A DNA stretch of 64,000 nucleotides, taken from contig NC_087064.1 of the NCBI RefSeq assembly GCF_963678635.1, positions 25,830,189-25,894,188 of the forward strand, in the 5' to 3' direction. Source of the DNA: Symsagittifera roscoffensis. Its lineage: Eukaryota; Xenacoelomorpha; Acoela; Convolutidae. A model generated the notes under the pieces. It worked only from the letters and a program-made list of their open reading frames with translations, did not search any database and was not told the DNA's origin. Position numbers and translations under genes: made by a program. Within the stretch, counting starts at the first letter, position 1. Every line of letters starts with the position of its first letter. Below, piece after piece: positions 58,320 to 64,000 of the stretch.

Positions 58320-58675
58320 CAGTTCATTTCCTTTTCTTAAGGCAAGACAAACTTCTCTATCGAACAACAAAATTGTAAAGGTCGCCAAAAACATGATCGA
58401 CTTCTAGTTTTGAAAATGGAATTTAGTTTCCAGATTTCTCAGCGAAATAAAAGTCTTACTTTTTGATCCAGTTTCCTCAAATTGGTCCAATTTTGTCGAA
58501 AAAGTTTCAATCATTAATTGGTATAGAAAATCAAAGCGCATCGCAGCTGTCTTTTTTTTTGAAGTTCGAAGTTAGAGATTTTTTTCAAAAAAAAAATAAT
58601 ATAGTTCAGTATTTTGTTTTGTTTACTTGTGTTCCTTGAATCTTTTTCAACTGTCTGTTGGCTATGTTTTTCTTG
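58320..58675 (+). repeat. Plus-strand dispersed repeat family B, fullest copy
   Basis: It contains agacaaacttctctatcgaac, aaattgtaaaggtcgccaaa, catgatcgacttctagtttt, ccagatttctcagcgaaata, ttttgatccagtttcctcaa, ttgtcgaaaaagtttcaatc and tgtctgttggctatg. It is the longest of five copies, all in the same orientation. Non-coding. Confidence 0.65.
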
Positions 58676-61600
58676 GAAATTCGCAAGTTGATATTGTTTC
58701 AAAAAACAACTCAGTATTTTTTTCTGTTTCTTTATACGCCCTTTCCAATAGTTTGGAGTGACCAGAAAATTACACCCAAACCATACTTCGAATTTCCTAG
58801 GTTACATTTCAACCAAGGATTTTCAAAATTAGCTGTTTATTTTTCAGTGTTTTTTCATTACCGGTCAAGTTGAAATCATTTTTTAAGAATTTGTTTCCTC
58901 CACTTGTTATCCATTTTTTTTACCATCATACACGGTAATCAGGTATCTGATAATGTTTTGGATCATCAGCGATACCATTCAGCCAAATTTAATTTTGAAA
59001 AGTTCTTCCAAGTTTTGTGCAACTCGCAACTCGCTTGAAATTGCTTTTGTTCAAAATAATGAGCCCGCATAGATCTCAATTCATATTCAAGATTGACAAA
59101 TTGACGTCAAAGAGTGCCTATTATTTTTCTCCGGCTTGCTGGACGCGAAATGCCTGGCTGGTATCTACACTGGTAGTAGCTGTACTATTCAGTCTAATAG
59201 TGTAGGTCAAGAGCGGCAATTAATGCTGAAACATTGCCTTAAGAAGCTATTGAAGTCGAGGAGTCCGTTTTTTCGTCTAGCGACAAGTTCGCTTTCTTTC
59301 TCTTCGCACTTGCCCGTTTCAAAAAGCGTTTGCGTGCCGTGTCATTTTCGCTGTGATTTTAGGGTCTTCAGGGATATTTAAGTCCACAGTTTCTCGTTGA
59401 CTAGTGGAACGTAGTTCAATCTTCGTTCGTTTGAGAAGACGATAGTTTTTTTAACGGACGGACGCTAATTCTTTTGCTTTGTATGCAACATTTTTGAGTC
59501 GGCATTTTCTTTTTTTTTACAATTATAACAAGTCGAAAATTTCTCTGATAGTACTTTTATTGCTGTGCTTTGACATTGGCCTCTTTTCTTGCATCAATTC
59601 AAAATTTGGCAAAAGAGATTTGCACTTGATTATGTCTATTTGTAGTTAAGCTCATCAATAACCTCCCTGCATCTATCGAACTGACTAAAGCCCCTGGGTT
59701 GTCTGCATCGGGCTTAAGATTCACAATTTGTTCCCAAGGCGAAGTTCCATAAGTTTTTCATCTAAATTTTATTGATATTTTGATATATGATTTTTTGATG
59801 TTATTTTTTCTAGGGAATTATTTTGTCTATAATGCTTTCACGTAGTTTTTCCTTCTCATATTTAACCATTGTTTTTAACCCGCCGTTTGACATTTTTCTA
59901 AGTCTATGTATACATTAAAAGGCTTTTTATATCAATCATCTGAACTAGCCTTCCTTTTCTCATTTTGATAGAAAATTTTCAAAATCATTATTAGTTTATC
60001 TTCAAGTTCCTTATTTAACCTCCGGTACACAATTTTTTCGCAAAATTTTCCCATGATTATCCCGTTCTGGTTCCAAGTGGACAAAAAGAGTCCTTAATTA
60101 AAATCTACCTGTCCCCGGGCTGACAATTTCGACCCGATTGGCAGGTTTATCTACTCTGTCTCCCTCCCATTGCACTCCTTGCACGTGAAAGCTACCCCGG
60201 ACATCGTGATTTTACCCAAATCGACTTATATTATGAAGCTGGGGGGTTTGTTTATTGGCCAAAGCACTGCTACTAGCCTTGCGTTGATGAGATTTAATGA
60301 AGTGAGCGTTGATTTAATTCAATTTGATGGCGAAGCTGATTTTAGATTCAAAAATGGAAGGAGAGGTTTTATTTTAAGATGGGAGTAATTTTTCAACATT
60401 GTTCAATGTTCATTTTGTGAGGCTGGAATATATCATCCATGTAATCACTTCATCTTTTCAATGTTTCTTTGTCTTCACTTTCAGCTCTCTTACTGACCAT
60501 TTTAATAATACCTTTCCTTGCTTTGTTTTTGTAATTTTTATTGCACAATTTTTCCTGTCCTAGTGCTCATTTTCCTATTTTGAGCATGCTGAATTCCAAA
60601 ATACAGGTGCAAAAGTGGTCTAATAATCTCAATTAATCTAATCAATATTTTATCTTCTGTTTGCTATATGGCATCGAGACAGTCCATGTGTTTTATTGTG
60701 CAATAGATTGCTTCGCATATTTAGTACCATGTGTTTTGAAGAGAGTCTGAATCTGATTCAAGTTTGCTTCCATTTTGTGCAATCCATTTTTATCCCCATA
60801 ATTCCATCAACCGTAAATTAACAACTGCTCCCAATTAAATTGCTTCCTTCTTGCCAAACGTAAATTGCATATACCTTCCGCCCGTTAAGTGACTTAGTAC
60901 GGATAAATCACGGGAAAAGTACTTTGATAAGTCCTTTTTAATGATCAAAACATACCTCTAAGGCTCCCAAATTGTTTCATCCCCAGCTGAAATTTGTTTT
61001 AGTGATCACGCTCTCAAAATTTTCTTCCTGTAATTAAAAAATGACCTTCGTTTTTGTGAACATTTTTAATTCGCTGCTGACTTCCGAGCCAAAAATTCCA
61101 AAACTAAAATAAAAAAAGCGGAGAAGATTTGTGTTTTTGTATTCAAAATCCATCACAGTTGAAACTCATTTGCTTAGGTTTAAAATTAGTTCCTTCGTTT
61201 CCGTGTGATCGGATTTGATTCTATCCCTCAAACCCCCATTCCCTGCTTCAAACCCGGAAATAACTCGTAGATATAAATTTGTATTTTCTGCCATGTATAT
61301 GCTGACAATATTGCCTCGTAGGTAATGCACAGTTATACTAGGATCAGAGGACTTAGAGAAAAACTTAGCACCGAATCGAAAAACTGAAAAGCTGGTGTCT
61401 TTGCTTGTAGTATTCGTTCGACGTTCGAAGTTTTCTTTCTTTGGCTTACTCTGTTAAATTATTTTTTTTGGTTTTCTTCGAAGTAAGTAAAGGTTTTTCG
61501 GACTTTGCTTTGATGAAAAATATCTTGACCAGTATTTTATTATCAAAAATGGGTCCTTTCACATAACCTGTTCAATCAGAGAGTTGTCATATACCATGCA

Positions 61601-63018
61601 AGGCAAAAATACGTCATTTTATAGTTTTTCCTTGCCTCTAGGCTTTGTCCTTCCGTTTAAAAACGCATCGGAAACGCAAAAAAAATGGTGATATTTTTTT
61701 TGTATTTTTAAAACGTCTAAATTTTTCTAGTTTTCTTTATCCAATTCATATTGACATTTTTGCTTATTAACATCAATTTTCTGTTTTATGCAAAAGAAAA
61801 CCGTTCCGCTGAATTGTTTTTTATTCTAAGACAAAATTAAAGACGCGTCAGCTATTTCGATACAAAGATAATAATGTTGGAATGTTAATCAATTTACAAC
61901 AAAAGCGGAAAACAAAAAGATTTTGAATGTGTATCTTGGTTATCAAACAGTTTCAGGCAAGAAAATATTCTTTTGTTTCGCTACACACATAGCCTAACAA
62001 AAAGGGTCTTTGACTTTGCAAAAAAGAGTAATTATGAATAAAATTTTGAATTTGTGAAAAGAGGGACATATTTGAGGAAATTAATAGATTGGGCTCACTT
62101 ACTTTGATATTGATAGGTTAGAGTTGGGTGGAATATATTTCTGTCAGTTGTGTCTCGCTCGTACGATCGGTTGTTTACCTATCTTTTGTTTCTTCTTTTT
62201 TTTTCTGGCTACGTCAGTTAAGAAGAGTTATCCTTCTTTTGTTAGCATTTGCCTCTCAATCCCCAGAAGCGGAATTGCCTTCGTCTACTTGGAGACTGAA
62301 ATACACGCGTAAAATGACTTGTTATTTTTCCTTGATGATGTTGATATATGAGCACAACGCGTAACATTTTATTTCACATTTTACACTACACAGCTTTGAG
62401 GGATTTTTTCTTTTCCCGGTTGTGCCGCCGACACACGTACTCTTATTGCACTTATTATTACATTTTCAGTACTAAAAAAGGGAAGAAAAGCAGAAAGCAT
62501 AGATCTTTTCTTGCTCTCAAACAAATATGCTGATTCGGCAAAGGACATAAAGTACTTTTAGCCGTAATTGCTACGATATTAAAAAAACCTCAGACTTAGG
62601 GCTGCAATTTTCATCCCAGCTTTGAAGCGAAGGATTTTCATTTCAGTTGTTACTTATAGTCTTACGTGCTTGACGGTTAACAGTTTCACTCAGTTAATTT
62701 CCCCTTTTTTTCCCCGTTAAAAATTACTGATTTCAGATTATCTTCCAAGTTAATCTAGAATTTGTTACTTCTCTACCTATTTTAACTCGAGTCGCATAAG
62801 TGAAGACAACCGCTCTGAATTAGAAATTTCATCAAGCAGTAGTAGAGTGTGAATGCTGAATTAAAATTGGGGTAAAACTGTGCCAAGTTTTATACTAACT
62901 AGACACGTCTACTATTACAATACCATTGGTGAAAGTTATAAGCCCTTTTAGCCCGAGGTCAAATGCCACACTTTTTGATTGCTTTCCGTACTTCTTTATT
63001 TCTTTCTTCTTACCACAG
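58676..63018. other. AT-rich DNA, nothing supported
   Basis: Several short ORFs were checked. The best (60170-60388, containing DIVILPKSTYIMKLGGLFIG) has a stop but no clear acceptor, and its product is not recognised. No repeats of the named families were found. Confidence 0.4.
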
Positions 63019-63092
63019 AATCCAGAAGTCCGTCATGACATTCCAGATCGAAGTCAGTTTCCAGCCTCGAGCGACAGAACGGCTTATCAGTC
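63019..63092 (+). other. Weak exon candidate
   Basis: A strong acceptor (ctttcttcttaccacag) is followed by 74 bases reading NPEVRHDIPDRSQFPASSDR in phase 0, up to a donor-like cagtc|gtaaat. It is short, and phase 1 would hit a stop, so it does not fit the phase pattern of the upstream exons. Confidence 0.25.
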
Positions 63093-64000
63093 GTAAATCC
63101 GAACTATTTATGACACTTTTTCTTCTTAAAAGAAGTTATCTCTACGCATACTTTGGGTTGTAAAAGAACTTATGCCACATTTTTAACTGTCCGCTAAGTT
63201 AATTTTATTACCATTTCACAAAAAAATAATTATATTTTTTTTTTGCAAAAACTACTGCTTTCTGGCCAAAAAAGACAAACGCGTACTAAATTAAATTTTG
63301 TCTTTATCGGGGTGTGTTATTCTTTTAAACTGAAATATCATATTAGCCTCTCCTAATTTAGACGGCTGATCAAAATTTTATTTGTAAATTTATCTTTGTT
63401 TTAATGCTGAAAGCGCAGCTTTAATTTTTAAACAGCTTTGATGTTTAAACATTTCGTTTGGCAATGTCAACTTTCATCTAGTAGATTTCCTTCTTTGTTC
63501 CTTATGTTGCAAAATCCATGGAGTGTATTTACTGAGTGTAGAACCGGAGCTTTACTTTTACGTGTGGGAATTAAAAATTAATGTTGAAATGAAACTATAA
63601 TGGTTTCAGACGTTTTCAATTGTACGCAACCATTTTTACACCGTTGAAGCTACAATGTTCTTTTCAACACGGCATATCCTTCGCTTTATATTTCTACTTA
63701 CTTTGTGACGCCATGAATTTTTAAAAGGCGCGATTTTTTCACAAAATTTCTCGACTCTTTGTCTCAACAACAAAAAAAAAATCAAAATCGCTATTCTGAA
63801 AATACAATAACTACAAATGAGTTTTCTATTTAATGAAGTTTCATCATTTGATTGAAATTTGTGAAAAGTCACAAACGCAACTGAAAAAAATTAATCAAAA
63901 AGATTCTTTTTTGTTGTTATTATTCCATATTTTTGCCCTACATTTGAAAGAAAATGACAGTTATGCTTGATTTGATGAAATGTTACTGACCAACCAATTT
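63093..64000. other. AT-rich DNA, nothing recognised
   Basis: No gene or repeat could be supported to the window's right edge. Confidence 0.4.

Noticed and set aside
1-64000. CRISPR arrays, operons, ribosome-binding sites, bacterial insertion sequences
   Set aside because: No regularly spaced short direct repeats with unique spacers and no bacterial-type gene packing; the DNA is clearly animal.

Overview
The window is AT-rich nuclear DNA from an animal, most likely an invertebrate. The grounds are a full-length classical dynamin, a RING/B-box (TRIM-type) gene, GT-AG introns many kilobases long, a CR1/L2-like LINE, a BEL/Pao LTR retrotransposon, a hAT-type MITE and many tRNA-derived repeats. 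Nothing looks bacterial, and the species cannot be named from the sequence. Everything rests on reading the sequence; no searches were run.

Layout. 1-3073 is a decayed LINE cut by the window edge. 3273-5867 is an intact intronless dynamin of 864 residues, with a splice acceptor just upstream of its ATG. About 5.9-13.5 kb holds no gene, only hairpin elements and composite repeats. From 13,587 to 46,632 five plus-strand exon candidates look like one long-intron gene for a disordered Ser/Pro/Gly-rich protein I do not recognise. The junctions linking exons 1 to 4 are all phase 1 and keep the frame. The largest intron (29.5-43.9 kb) holds a 2.1-kb inverted repeat, a minus-strand two-exon TRIM-type gene (35,889-37,543) and a minus-strand BEL/Pao element (38,148-42,565) with 5-bp target duplications.

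The most unusual object is the BEL/Pao element. It has two LTRs differing by about 2%, a primer-binding site, a polypurine tract and a broken pol. Where gag and protease would lie it carries about 310 bp of an aldo-keto reductase gene in antisense orientation. Each LTR also contains a tRNA-like segment with A-box-like and B-box-like motifs.

From 46,601 to 57,288 a unit of about 5.35 kb is present twice in direct tandem, almost identical. It starts inside the last recognised exon, just upstream of its splice donor, and ends inside a ~166-bp satellite array. Each copy contains a hAT-type MITE, a tRNA-headed SINE and the satellite. From 57.7 to 64 kb I see only dispersed repeats and one weak exon candidate.

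A recurrent repeat family runs through the window: a tRNA-like head, a shared core, and a tail holding a GCGAAGC-tcc-GCTTCGC hairpin followed by CTCTGTGTT. A second family (22.1, 22.6, 35.0, 36.8, 58.3 kb) is always on the plus strand.
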